A stretch of DNA of 64,000 bases from Ricordea florida (Eukaryota; Cnidaria; Anthozoa; Corallimorpharia; Ricordeidae), in the NCBI GenBank assembly GCA_949710005.1, contig OX453274.1, positions 3,630,655 through 3,694,654 of the forward strand, read 5' to 3'. Under the pieces are notes generated by a model. It was not told the origin of the DNA and did no database searches. It saw nothing but the letters and a program-made list of their open reading frames with translations. Each line of letters starts with the position of its first letter. Position 1 is the stretch's first letter. This document shows, piece by piece, positions 52,121 through 64,000 of this stretch. Position numbers and translations under genes: made by a program.

Positions 52121-55100
52121 ATGGCAGGACAGCAACCTTTCATGGCAAAAACCAACATGGGCTCATCAGTTCCAACATCAGGACTGTTTCCTTCATTAGA
52201 AGCATCTCTGGGTAATTCATATCTCCTCCTGAATCAGTTGCGTGGACTAGGAATACCACTTCAACCAGATGTCAATTCTCAGCTAGGGAACTCTCTTGAG
52301 CATGGAAAATCTGACATGGTTTGGGATTACAGCCACAGAAATAGCCAAGGACAGAGGGTGACGGACTATGATGATCACAGAGACCATATGGATGATTATG
52401 GAACAAGAATGGAAAGAGATGAGCCTTATGGGATCCGCGACAGACAGAGATACCCCCAGTATGACAGCAGGATTCATTCGCTTATGGGTAAAGACAGTTA
52501 TCGAGATCTGTTGAGAGAAAAATCATTTGTCAGGTATGGTGATAGATATGAAAAAGAGGACTACGCTAGTGCATTGGATAGAAGGAAAAGTCAGGAGCTA
52601 TCGCGAGAAGGTCTAATGCTTTCAACGAAACCTCAATATGGTAAGCCGGTCGACTTATCTGGCTCTAAATATGGTTTAAGAAAGACTGGAGATATCCCTC
52701 CTTTGGCACAGTTACGCCCAAACTGTTATATTGTACCCTCAACTGATGATTCCCAAAAGCGGAAGCTGAGTGAGAAGCCGCTAGGATGCCGTACGATTTT
52801 CGTCGGTAGCTTGCCCCCACTGACTGACGAATTTATCATTAATGAGATTTTCTATGTTTGTGGGCCAATAGAAAGCATAAACATAAATGCTGGTAAAGGA
52901 GTGGGCTCAAGGAAGTTCTGTCATGTACGGTTTGTTAACCGGGAGTCTGTCGAAATGGCGGTTTTGTTGGCTGGATATCAGTTGGTCATTGGTGATGGTG
53001 TTGATAAAGATACCAAGTGTGGAAGAATGCAAGTGGACTATGCCAAGTCTAAAGAAGATCAAAGAGAGTTTCGAGAAGAGGAGAAAGCAAGATCGCAGAT
53101 TGAATCTCTGGAAGCAGAGTCACGTGATCAGGGTTTGTTTGATGCCAAAAGGGCACGCATCCTCCTTGAAGAGCTTCGTAAGGACACTGCTGTCTTCAAG
53201 ACATGGCAGATTCTAACCCAGTGGTTTGAGAAGGGAGAATGTACTCGCACAACAGCAAACACCTTTTATTCACTACTCAGCTCAACTCACAGCCACATTA
53301 AAAGGTTAATTAAAGAGAGGAAAGACCATGAAGCACTCGTAGAGAAGGAGAAGAAGCAACAGTTGATGCGAGCCAATGTCATGAAGCAACAATGTAAGTG
53401 CAAACAACAGTTAACTAATAGCAGATGCCCCTTTCTTTGCAACATAGAACTGTTTTCTGGTCTAATTTTTTTTAAATTTAGATTTTTATTTTAGCATTTC
53501 ACATTTATTGTGTAGCTGGGTATTAATGCACTTCAGTTTTTTACTTATAGGATTTAGGCAGACTATCTAAGGATTACATTGGGAAAACAGTGCCAACAGG
53601 GTCAAAAATGACATCCCATGGCTCAATTAGCGTATTTTATTTTTGCATGCTAGCCCATATATTGGAATAAACCTCCTTCTGGCTGGTGGGGTAGACAGAA
53701 CATAGATGTGAATGTGACAGAATTGCAACGGGAAGTTTTTGGATCATTCAATTATTTTGTTTCAACTGAAGGTGGTCTTGTGGCATCGTAAAGGAAATTC
53801 CAGTAATATTGAGCTTGTCAACATTCTAAATTGAGCATTTTATTGTGATCATCAATTAAAGAGCGTTTTATTTTTTTCCATATGAACACAAATGTAAATG
53901 TTAGTTTTATCACTTTGAACAATAATGTAAACACAGCACTAAAACATGAATCAGAGGTATAATGTTTATATTTTTTTAAAAATGTCTGCCTCGTGGTACT
54001 TAACTATAATGTAAACATAACCAAAGTGTAGTGTGTATTTCAAATTTAAACTTGCTAGGAATGATCTTTCTCTCTTCTGAAGAGAAAGTATCAGGCTGCA
54101 AAATGTGGATCTCATCATCTGAACAAACGCTTCACCTTGACAGTTTTAAGCTGTAAATGAAAAAATACTTGAAACCTTTGGCAAATTCACCAAGCACATT
54201 CTATGAAAACTTGGATTAGTCAAAGGAGCAAATATGGAAAACTTCAACTTCATGGCAAAACACTTACCTATTACGCTATGACTTAACACTTTACAGTGGT
54301 GGTCATGAGCAGTTCTAAAACGTGGCATCACATATTGGTTGATCGTATCTTGGTCTTCGCTTGATTAGCCTTGTGTCTTTGTATTGTCTCTGTGTGTACA
54401 GTCCACAGTTAAAGAGACGATAGCAACAGTGTGGGATATTACAGAATATCCCACACAAAAATTAAGTACAGGGCATAAGTTTACTATTAATTGGCAAAAT
54501 TCATGCTAGCTCATATAAACAATTTTCAATTTTTATGAAATTGTCACGTATGGTAGTTTTGTTTTGGCTCTTCAGTTACAAGACATTGTATCACCAACAT
54601 TGAGGTGGTATACATAAATTGTACATCAAATTCAAATTTCAATTTCCATCCATCTGTTCTGTAGGTGAGTCCATACTGAGTGTATTTGAAGCTGCATCAA
54701 AAAAGAAATCTTGGGATCATTTTACCAAAGCTCAGCGAAGAAACATCACACAGTGGTTTCAGCTGATAAGGGACGTAAGTAGCACTGGTTGAATAATCTG
54801 GCCTCTGTAAAAACATGTTCTGAAAATTAACTTCCCACAGCACTCAGACTAACACAATAACTCTCCTTCTTTGATCAGTAAACAACCAATCACAATGCTT
54901 AACAGATACATGAATACCACAATCTGATAAGACTTAAATCATTTGACTCTGACGATCACTTCAGCTCAGGTTGTTGAAATGTCAGTCAATGTCATTCACA
55001 AAATTTCTTTTCAAAATTGTGTACACCAAGACGATCAAACTTCACAAACGACTCCAATACTCTGTCTCTTTGGATATCGTGGTCGTTCCTTAAGTTTGTG

Positions 55101-58100
55101 TTGATGAAAGGCTAAAGCTTGAAACATCAGCATCCTTTAATCTAACCGTGGTACAACTTACATTACCTCACATGCCTGCAACCCATTCAAATACCAAGTA
55201 AGACTAAATACCATTCTGTGTAGTTATCCTGTTATGAGGCATGTTGCAAAGGTTAGTTTTACTGGGATTAAGAACCATTTCTTAATTATCATATTGATAA
55301 TGATTATCAATGATCACAATTATTGTGATCTTGAAAAAGTGTGAAGAAGTCCAAGGTGAGTGTTACAAAGATGACCCAAACAGTATTGAATAATTTTGAT
55401 ATGTGCCACTCTTCAGGAAATCAAATTAAACAAGGAAGTTGCGATTCAAAATCGTGAGGAGGTAGGTATGGATCTCGAGGACGAACCTCGTGCCCCCCCT
55501 GAACCTATTGAGCAACCAGCCTTGATAATGGCTCAAGAAAGTCAAGACAAACAGGAGGGGACAGACAAGCCCTCAAAGCCCAAGAAACAGAAACTTGACT
55601 CAGGTACAGTAACATCCCTCTTCTGCCATGAAGTTATTTGTAATGGCTGCTTTACCACATGAACCAAGAAAGGTAAAGCTTTTGCCTACACTTTTTGGTC
55701 ATCTCTTTCCTCGCTGAAGAGGTAAAACCTTGTGTCGATCAAGGCTTGCCTGCTGTATTATAAAGTGTACTTTTATGACTTGAGCTTCTTTATCTTGTGG
55801 AAGAGCAATTCTCATGTTGATAGCTGCTGTTAGTTAAAAATGTTCTAGTCACAACTCTATCAATCCATTGATGTTTGGTGGCCATCTTTCCTTAAACAGA
55901 AATACTTGAATACAGTTAAGCAGGTAAGTTGACCCAAGAATTCAAGGACCAATGGACAATTTAAACCACCTAGTAAACTTACTTATCTGCAGATATTTCA
56001 TTTATTCTTGTAAGGACAACATTGTTAAGCCATCCTTAATAAAATATGCTACTCAGGTCAGATGCAATTTAAAAAAAGCAAAAATGCATTTCAATTGTTA
56101 CAGGGACTGAAAATGCCTTCCAACTAAAGTGGCACAGAATACTCCAGTCATTATAGCTCCTTGATCTCTCCTTTCTACAATAATTGTTGACGAAACAGGC
56201 AGTTATATTTAAATGATACTTAAGTTCCCCTTTACAAAGAAACAGCTTCAATCCAGGATCTCATAGCCCCATATATGTGCAAGTAACGTTACTGTATTAA
56301 GTGCATGTAATGTGTATTGAAAAAACAAACGAACAAATTAAGAGTACACTTGAAGTCTGTAGCAAGACATCATTTTGTCTTGTATATTTTATCTGTCAAT
56401 GCGACGGTTGCCTTGGCAACCTTAAAACTTAGCTCTCTCACACCTTGGGTCCTTGAACTTCCCTGCTTTCCCTTTCCCTATAAACTACTCTGACCACATC
56501 CCTCAGTAATATCTTTATCATGCAAATATAATACTCACCCTACCCCCAGTCATCCAGCCCTTACAACAAGTGGTTCTCACGATGCTTTGCAACAACAATT
56601 TTGCTTCCATCTCACTACTTACTGCTTATCAGTTCCTTATTAACTGGTTTGATAAATTGATTAAAAAATATCGCTCACATAGTTTGTGTTGAACAATACA
56701 GTGTAGTTGTTTTTTGGTGGATTTTCATGTCTTGGGAAAATCTTGCTATTTAACAGAATCAATGCCAAGAGAATCCCTGGATACTTGCTTTTGTGTGTTG
56801 TTGTTGACGACAAGAGAATTCAACATAATTGTACAGTGGATGTCATATTGTATAGTTGGATAACATTATTCCTTGTATTACTTATTTTGCCCAGCAACAT
56901 CAACGTTTAAGGGACAGCCATAGCTTTCTACTCTTCCTCTCTACTTTCAAAGTAAACATGTTGGTAAATGTAGTTTTCCAGCAGCTTAAGAATAATTTAC
57001 CTTGCTGGCCATTCATTATTGCAGGCTCTTATTTACCAGCATGCTCTACCCACCCATAGGCCCGTGTGGTTATGCCAATCATGGCCTTAGAAGGCCCACC
57101 AACAGAATGGTTCTTTTATGTACTAATTTTGTTCCTTCGGGTCTTGTTGCTACTGGTTTGCAGAATCGGAGTCAGACTCCAGCAAAGAACTACAAGCCGA
57201 GAATGAGAAGCTGCGGTCACAGGTGACCAGTCTTAAAGCATTAGCGGAGCAGAATACTAGTCTGATGTGGAGTGCACAGAGCTACAAGCAACAAGCTGAT
57301 GCCATTAGCCAACAGTTCACACTCATGATAAAGCAGAAAGACAGCCAGGTATAAAAATACAAGAAATTGGCTAAATCAAACGAGTTGATTAAGTAAGTTA
57401 TACCACCGTAAGGTAAAAGGGAGGTGCTGACGTTTCGAGCGTTAACCCTTCGTCGGAGCTGTTTCTTTAGAAACTATCCCCACAATACAGGTATAAAAAT
57501 AGGTTGTTTGCAACTGCATGTTTCTTACACAACCCTCTGCAACAGACCTGGTGGAACTTGATTATTCACCAGGTTTTAAACAAAAACTCTACCAGAGCAG
57601 ACAGAAATCCTCCTGGTTGAGCCTGCATTCTTCACCAGGGAGGCCAGTGACTTTTTATGATCTGATTTGATTTAATTGAATTAAATGTGATTTGATTTGA
57701 TTTGATTTGTGCTTTACAGTGTCCCTAATTAGTACGTCAGTGCTAGATACAGTTGACACTCAAATAAAGTTCATTATTATTATTATTAACCATACATGTA
57801 TAATTATACATGTAAAACTGTGTGACCCAGTTTCTACGGGATGATCTGCCAGCAATGTAGACGTTTCAAACTGTGCTGTGCGAAGAAGAGGAGAAGATGG
57901 TGATTTTATGTTTCTCTTTTCGTTACAGATTTCACTCCTGAGTACAGCACTTCAAGGTTTACAGCAGTTCGTTCAAATCGTCGATATCACTGAACCTCAG
58001 GTGCGTTCTGATCGTGATGATTCACAGAACACCAGAACACCAGAACACGCCTAGACAACACAAACAACTGTGCATCTAACCCTGAAAATAAAACACTGAT

Positions 58101-58382
58101 CGTGACGACATATACGTTTTATGCTTAACAACGGCTGCTGGGTGTATGTATGTGTGTGGGTGGTTGGTGGGCCAGCTCTTATAAAGTTCCGTATCATTGG
58201 TTCACAGAACACTAGAACACACCTAGAAAAGACAAACAACTGTGCATCTAACCTTGAAAATAAAACACTGCGCCATACAGGAGTCGAATTAAATTTGAGG
58301 TTTGGAGTACGTTTGTTATTGTACTCTTAAATCAGTGCATGTTGTCTTCAACATACTGTAGTTACATTATTAGTTTAGTTCG

Positions 58383-58422
<40 letters not shown>

Positions 58423-61330
58423 TTTAATATATTTGCTGTATTATTTTTATTATTCCTGTTAATATCAATTTTGATACTATTAATATTTTTATTTATGTTG
58501 TTATTTTGTTTCTCAGAGAAGAATGTCTAACTTGGAAGTTTTGGTGGACGTAAGTAAAGATGATCAGAATGTGACAGATATGGACCTGGACAAGGAAGAG
58601 ACGAATGAAGAAAAGGAGGAAAGCAAAGGAAAAGACGCTATGACGAGTGAGGAGGAAAAGAAAGAAGTCATCAAAGAAGAAGAAGCTCCCGAGAATGAAG
58701 ATTCGAAAACTTTCAGTAAGTACAGTACTGTGAAAACACAGTACATGTAACTCTTCTTTGTCCCGCCAAACGGAGCAAAACAAAAGAATGTCGGTCGTTT
58801 CGCCTACAAGTCGTTTCGCCTACACTTGAGTCGATTCGCCCACACGTTCTGAGACGTTTCGCCTACACTGAAGTCGATTCGCCTACAACCCAATACCCTA
58901 GAAAAGTAAATTAGTATAGGAGAATTATCACTTTTAACGACTGCAGTTTTACTCGCCTCATAGTTTGCTGAGGTGTTCTAGTTGCTGGTCTGTTGCAAGG
59001 ATGTGTCGTTTACCGTGCTTTTAAATGTCCGATTTTATTCTGTCAAAAAAAAAAAACAAAGAGAAAAAAAACGGCCATATAATAACTCCTGGCAGCACAT
59101 TAAAATACATATGTAATATCGACCAAGCGTGAGGTCAAGATAACTGCATATTGGCCTCGCTTTTTTTGTGTCTTTATTGACCTCGACTGCTTCTTGATCA
59201 ATTAAAACGTTAAAATGATTTTGGCCAATGTGCAGTCACTTTAGGCCCCGTCATTTGGTCCAAACTCAACAAAACACTATTCTATTGTCTAAAAATTCTA
59301 ATTCTAAAAAGCGTATCAAAAAGGTTAATTTCACAAGCCTGCTGGACAATACTTGTAAAGACTGTCTTTTATGTAGCAACTAACAATTGATTTTGATGCA
59401 TGACACACTGTTTGTTTTATATAGTTTTTAATACTTACACATGTACATATATTTAATATTTTATTAATTATTAGATAATGAACTGTAGTTAAGTGCCCCC
59501 AATTAGCGTACAATGCTGGCGATTTCGACACAATAATAATGTTCTTATCTTATCTTTGACCTCACGCTTGGTCAATATTGCATTTGTATTTTGGTGTGCT
59601 GTCAGCGTTCCTCAGAGCAAGCTAAGGGTTATGGTTAAAAATGTCAGCCAGTGGCGACGGAAGGTTTGAAGGGAGTGGTTGACTATCAGCAGAAACTCAT
59701 AACACTTGAAATGTGTAGACTGCCTTTGAATGTCTTCAGCCGCAGCTTGTCCACATTCACATTACTAAGTACCAGTTTTTGAGAATTACGAGAAGCCAAT
59801 TGAACCAGTCAAATTGACATCACTAGCATGACGTATTTACATGACGTATTTACTGGGAAATACCCACTTGTGCTCGACACGTGGTAAACACGTCATTTTT
59901 GCGAAATGCTGTTTGTTTACTACGCGTCACGTAAGCAGGACTGCACCAACAACCGCAATAACAGTTTCCAAGGTATTTGGAAAATATTAAATCTGGACAA
60001 GCTGTGAACTCGCGTTGCAGGTTTCAAGTCTTCTGGGTTTCTGCTGTCAGGGGATAGACACATGGCAGTAATAGAAGAGAGGTGCATATGTAAACACAGC
60101 CGCTCTTATTCATCTGTAGGTGAAAATGAAAAAGAGAAAACGGAAGAGCCCGAAGAACAGCAAAGTGGAGGTCAAGGTTCGAGTGATGAAAGCTTGAAAG
60201 ATAACGATGTAAAACTTGAGGAAGAGCAGGAGGAAATAGCAGAGGAAATAGAAGAGGAAATAGCAGAGGAAATAGAAGAAAAAAGAGAATTGGATGATGA
60301 GGCGACGTCAAATCAAGCGGAAGAAAATTATGAAGACATTACGACGACCACTGGCAAGGGAAGGAAGAGGAAGAAAGCAAACAGTCCAATACAGCAAAAG
60401 TCCGAAGTCACCGAAGACGTTACGACGGAATCTTCGGAGGAGGAGAAGCCGTTTCGGCGCTCCACCCGACGTAGTGCAAGAGCTACACGAAATAGGACTC
60501 AACAAGAAGCAACAGTTGTTGAAGAAACTAAAATTGAGGAAAGTTTAACGAGTAAGGAGGAACTAGAGAGAGTCAGCAATGAAACAGAAGAGGCAACTTG
60601 CGAAGAAGAGAAACAAGCTGATAAGGACAACGATAGGAGAGGAACAGACACAGACGAAAAGGAACTTAAGGTCACCGAGAAGGTTCAAAACGCTTCAGTT
60701 GAAGGTAAAGACGAAGCTCAAGAAGGAAGCAAATTTGACGAAGACAGCGACGGTGAGGCTAAAAGAGGAAAACCCCGCTTTGTGCAGATTGACGAGGAAC
60801 AATTCGAAGTTATCGACGATGTCATCGAGGACTCTGACGGAGACGAAATGGAAATGCAAAGCGATGCCGAAGAAACCGCGGATCCCGAAACAGAGAGATT
60901 GCCAGAGGACACCCAAGAAACTCCTGCATACCAGCCAAGCTATGAAAGTTACTATGGATACGATCAAGGGACCGCCACACAGCAGTATTATCAGTCATAT
61001 TCGTGGCCCTCCAGCGCTATGCCCAGCTACAGTGCTATGGATTATGGTCCGTCTGTGGTGCGCCTCTCTGGTCAGGAACTTGTCCTTGTTGGCGTGATGT
61101 GCTCTTACCTGCATGTATGCCCATCTGGGGCGACCGTCGATGAACTGACGGATTATTTAAAGGGGCAGTTCAACCAAGTTCAGAAAGAGGCTGTAGAAAG
61201 TTTGCTCTCTCGTTTGTCCGTTGTCTTCAAAGGAAATGATCGCGGCGATGGCTCTACAAAGTGGAAGTTCTGTGGCTTCGACATGGCGCGGTGGATTGGT
61301 GGAGACAGTGCTAAGGCTAGGACAGGCTGA
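52121..61330 (+). CDS. Ecto-NOX disulfide-thiol exchanger-like protein (ENOX1/2 family)
   Basis: Seven exons (52121-53393, 54665-54774, 55417-55603, 57164-57348, 57929-58000, 58517-58715, 60120-61330) join in phase into 1078 residues. The N-terminal ~220 residues are polar and Arg/Tyr-rich. An RRM follows (about 223-308: CRTIFVGSLPP, FCHVRFVN). Next comes the ENOX-specific helical region (TWQILTQWFEKGECTRTTAN; FEAASKKKSWDHFTKAQRRN), then a coiled coil, a very acidic Glu/Lys-rich insertion, and a conserved C-terminal domain (SGQELVLVGVMCSYLHVCP.. KWKFCGF). Human ENOX proteins are ~610-640 residues; the excess is mainly the acidic part of the last exon. The cell-surface oxidase role is described for human ENOX; the RRM leaves RNA binding open here. 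Confidence 0.88.
53394..54664. other. ENOX intron 1
   Basis: GTAAGTG..CTGTAG; no repeat or exon recognised inside. Confidence 0.6.
55604..57163. other. ENOX intron 3
   Basis: GTACAG..TTTGCAG; AT-rich, nothing else recognised. Confidence 0.6.
57391..57475. repeat. Half copy of the fold-back element at 63323-63530
   Basis: Shares AGTTATACCACCGTAAGGTA and GACGTTTCGAGCGTTA with one arm of that element. Confidence 0.75.
57655..57790 (+). mobile_element. 5'-truncated SINE (same family as 61921-62263)
   Basis: GTGCTTTACAGTGTCCCTAA, then TTAGTACGTCAGTGCTAGA, then ACACTCAAATAAAG and an ATT tail, matching the 3' half of the full copy. Confidence 0.8.
58384..58421. repeat. (ATT)n microsatellite
   Basis: Twelve or so ATT units in an ENOX intron. 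Confidence 0.9.
58794..58892. repeat. Tandem GTCGATTCGCCTACA repeat
   Basis: About five degenerate units carrying TTCGCCTACA in an ENOX intron. Confidence 0.7.
59089..59605. mobile_element. ~517-bp element with ~50-bp inverted ends
   Basis: CTGGCAGCACATTAAAATAC.. pairs with ..GTATTTTGGTGTGCTGTCAG; the arms continue through GACCAAGCGTGAGGTCAA and its complement. It lies in the last ENOX intron. Related to sequence at about 2940-3070. Confidence 0.8.
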
Positions 61331-61389
61331 ACGACAAATAACTAAACACTTATTTTCTACTGTTTGGTAAGATGGAAGTCTTTAAAATA

Positions 61390-61775
61390 ATGGAAGCTAG
61401 AGCCACACTGTATCGAGAAACAAACAGTGTGACAGTACAGTACTGTTCAGTAGCTTTCCAAAGAATGGTCACACTGCATGGTTTGATCCACAGATGAAAA
61501 AGTTAGAACCACAATGTATAGTAAACCAAACAGTACCACAGTACAGTACTGTTCAGTAGCTTTACAAAGAATGGTCACACTGCATGGTTTGATCCACAGA
61601 TGAAAAAGTTAGAACCACACTGTATAGTAAAACAAACAGTACCACAGTACAGTGCTGTTCAGTAGCTTTCTATAAAGTGGTCACACTGCATGGTTTAATC
61701 CACAAATTAAAAAGTTAGAACCACACTGTGTATCAAAGCAAACATTACCACAGTGCAATGCCGTTCAGTAAACTT
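61390..61775. repeat. ~107-bp tandem repeat, ~3.5 copies, in ENOX 3' UTR
   Basis: GTTCAGTAGCTTT recurs at 61444, 61551 and 61657. Units contain CACTGCATGGTTTGATCC and AACCACACTGTATAG. They lie just after the stop codon and before AATAAA at 61788-61793. Confidence 0.88.
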
Positions 61776-61787
61776 AGTTGAGTGTAA

Positions 61788-61793
61788 AATAAA
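61788..61793 (+). promoter_or_regulatory. Poly(A) signal AATAAA for ENOX
   Basis: First good hexamer after the ENOX stop (about 460 bp downstream). Confidence 0.5.
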
Positions 61794-61920
61794 ACGTTGA
61801 GGAAAAATATACTGTTCAGTAGCTTTGCAATTAGCAGTCACCTTTCAAGGTTTGACCCTTCACGAGTACAGTGAATTTGACAAACTGTTGTGCGCAACAG
61901 AAGTGGTTTATCCTGGTAAG

Positions 61921-62200
61921 GGGAGCTGGGTTGGCGCAGTGGTGACAGCGCTCGCCTTCTACCAATGTGGCCTGGGTTCGATTCGTGGCCCTGACGTCAT
62001 ATGTAGGCTGAGTTTGTTGGTTCTCTACTCTGCTCCGAGAGGTTTTTCTCAGGGTTCTCCGGTTTTCCCCTCCACAGACACCAACTTTTGATTTGAGTTG
62101 ATTGATTTAATTTGATATGATTTGATTTGATTTCATTTGTGCTTTACAGAGTCCCTGATTAGTACGTCAGTGCTAAAGACAGTTGACACTCAAATAAAGG

Positions 62201-62252
<52 letters not shown>

Positions 62253-62263
62253 CATTATTATTA
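61921..62263 (+). mobile_element. tRNA-derived SINE with (TTA)n tail
   Basis: A box-like TTGGCGCAGTGGTGACAGC and B box GGTTCGATTCG give a pol III promoter. The body contains TTTTTCTCAGGGTTCTCCGG and the tail AATAAAGGTCA is followed by a long TTA repeat. Confidence 0.85.
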
Positions 62264-63322
62264 AAGATATTGTTCAAGTGCGATATCCACTTCTAATGAC
62301 GTAAATTGAATGGCAAGTTCAACACCGCCCCCTCCAAGAGAATGAAATTAATCACAAAAACAGAACCTAAATATTGAATTGTACTCGTTTTTATCAAATA
62401 AAAAATCTAATCAATTCAATTTTCACACTGTGTTTCGCTTCTTCCTTTTCTTAGATAATTTTTTTTTTGACCAACTGTCGTTGTCGTGCTCTTCAAAAAG
62501 AAAGTTCAGTTTTGCATTTATCGAAGTTATTATTATTATATATATCTGTATCACTGATATTTGAGAAACATGATTTGCACATATGATTGAGTATTTGCTT
62601 TGTTGCCCAATTTCTTGCCCAAGTGACTGACATAAATGTTATTGACCTAACACTGGGCTTTCTGATTTTCTATGCCATTACCCATGCTGTTTTAAATATG
62701 CGTTTCAATTGTACTTTGCATAAACCTGTATCAAGTGTGACGTGCAGACAAATTTGAGAAGCGTTTGAATGGTCTAGCGAGCGAAGAACGTGCATATGGC
62801 TGACTTACCGCGGATGAAAAGGGATTTTATTATTTGATTTGACAGAGAAAGGATTTGTTTACAACAAGGTATTTCAACTAATATGAATCCGCTCTGAAAA
62901 TATTCAATCGCTAAGGACTGTTTAGGGAACTGCAGTCTTAACAAGCTGAGATCCTTTCCGTATAATTGTGTGGGAATCAAATTTCAAACGCGAAGCATTA
63001 TTAACAGCGCTTGCTTCAGTCAACTTGAACTCTCTCGTTTTTTGTTTGGTTTGTTATTTCGCTTGTTCTATTTGTTGCGATCATAGCAATCTCACAGCTG
63101 GGTCGAAATGACATTTTCACGTAGTAGTGATATAAGTTGATGACAGCTTTTCCCAACATAAGACGGCAGGTGAAAAAGGAATAAACTCGGCTTTAGTTGC
63201 AGGACAACGATTCGGCAAAGAGTCATTTCCTTGAAGACCGAGGTAAAATCGACAGAAGTCTTTCAGTTTAAGATAAATGTCGCGTCAAAACACGCCATAT
63301 CGCGAACCTTATGCAAATGTCA
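62264..63322. other. Intergenic, nothing recognised
   Basis: AT-rich, no coding homology or clear repeats. Confidence 0.5.
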
Positions 63323-63530
63323 TACAAGAAATTGGGATAATCAAACGAATTGGTAAAGGAAGTTATACCACCGTAAGGTAAAAGGGAGGTGCTGACGTTT
63401 CGAGCGTTAGCCCTTCGTCCGGAGCGAATGACGAAGGCCATAACGCTCGAAACGTCAGCACCTCCCTTTTACCTTACGGTGGTATAACTTACTTTATCAA
63501 TTCGTTTGATTATCCCAATATCTTGTGTTT
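63323..63530. mobile_element. 208-bp fold-back MITE
   Basis: Two ~95-bp arms pair nearly perfectly around a ~10-bp centre (CGGAGCGAAT), including GACGTTTCGAGCGTTA and AGTTATACCACCGTAAGG. I recall this sequence as a very common repeat in cnidarian genomes. Confidence 0.92.
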
Positions 63531-64000
63531 CAATTCCCCACCGACGCAGCACCAGTTTCTTTAGAAACTAAGTATTAATTTCATGGTCATTTTATCTCAT
63601 TGTTACGTTTGTCCACATTGTTCTAGTTTAGTCTATCTTATGGTTCTTGTTTTGAGGATTCCTGATTCTGTATAAGCCTCGTGGTTTCAATCAGGTTTCC
63701 TCGCCATTTACCATTTTAAAATTCCTCTAATTATTCTTTCATAGTTTATGTAATTTGGCAAATTATTATAAAATAAAATAAATAATATAAAACTATCCTC
63801 ACAAAATTTTGCAAATGTTACTTTGACGAATTTCTCGAGATCAGTCAGTATAAACATAAACATGAGAGTTTTAGAAAGCTACGATTCATAAAATAGCCGC
63901 TGAGGAAATCTTCATTGCAAACTGTTACATATCGAAAGTTCTTATTAATTGTTTCCATGAAAAGCCACAGATTAAATTGGAAGCCATGATTATCTCTTGT
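63531..64000. other. Intergenic, nothing recognised
   Basis: No coding or repeat structure recognised to the window end. Confidence 0.5.

Overview
This window looks like nuclear DNA of a cnidarian, most likely a stony coral. It is AT-rich and intron-rich with GT..AG splicing. Exons of typical animal housekeeping genes are scattered among short palindromic MITEs, SINEs, non-LTR retrotransposon fragments and microsatellites. I inferred the organism from protein flavour and repeat style, without any database search.

Host genes, left to right: (1) the 3' exons of a DGAT2/MOGAT acyltransferase (+, 3116-5069); (2) a complete three-exon RAMP4/SERP1 gene (+, 7337-7814); (3) a TSC22-domain gene (-, 13331-20560); (4) mannose-6-phosphate isomerase, MPI (-, 29801-50153, six coding exons found, exon 1 not placed); (5) an ENOX-like gene (+, 52121-61330, seven exons, acidic C-terminal half). 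MPI and ENOX are divergent and share a 2-kb upstream interval.

The main feature is a virus-like Polinton/Maverick element of about 15.1 kb (34874-49999) inside an MPI intron. Its right end lies 29 bp from a splice donor. It has 197-bp terminal inverted repeats that read as identical, AG...CT termini and an AAGGG target duplication. It carries protein-primed PolB, an RVE integrase, a packaging ATPase, a major-capsid candidate and about ten smaller genes. Most genes have a TTTAAAG(ATT) motif about 17-25 bp before their ATG, and both TIRs contain the same core facing inward. Two genes are split by single-base frame changes that sit on sequences resembling known recoding signals: T TTT TTG for -1 and CCT TGA T for +1. 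No adenain-type protease is visible; an OTU-like Cys/His domain lies inside the large PolB.

A second, related but truncated Polinton occupies the first ~1.5 kb in inverted orientation. It lies upstream of the DGAT2-like exons, probably in an intron of that gene.

Other mobile DNA: a decayed transposon protein with a 2A-like NPGP motif (24.5-26.2 kb), one LINE nested in another (27.8-29.5 kb), a LINE 3' end (33.8-34.6 kb), two tRNA-derived SINEs, a 680-bp hAT-type MITE, at least five fold-back elements, and minisatellites with 81-, 60- and 107-bp units.
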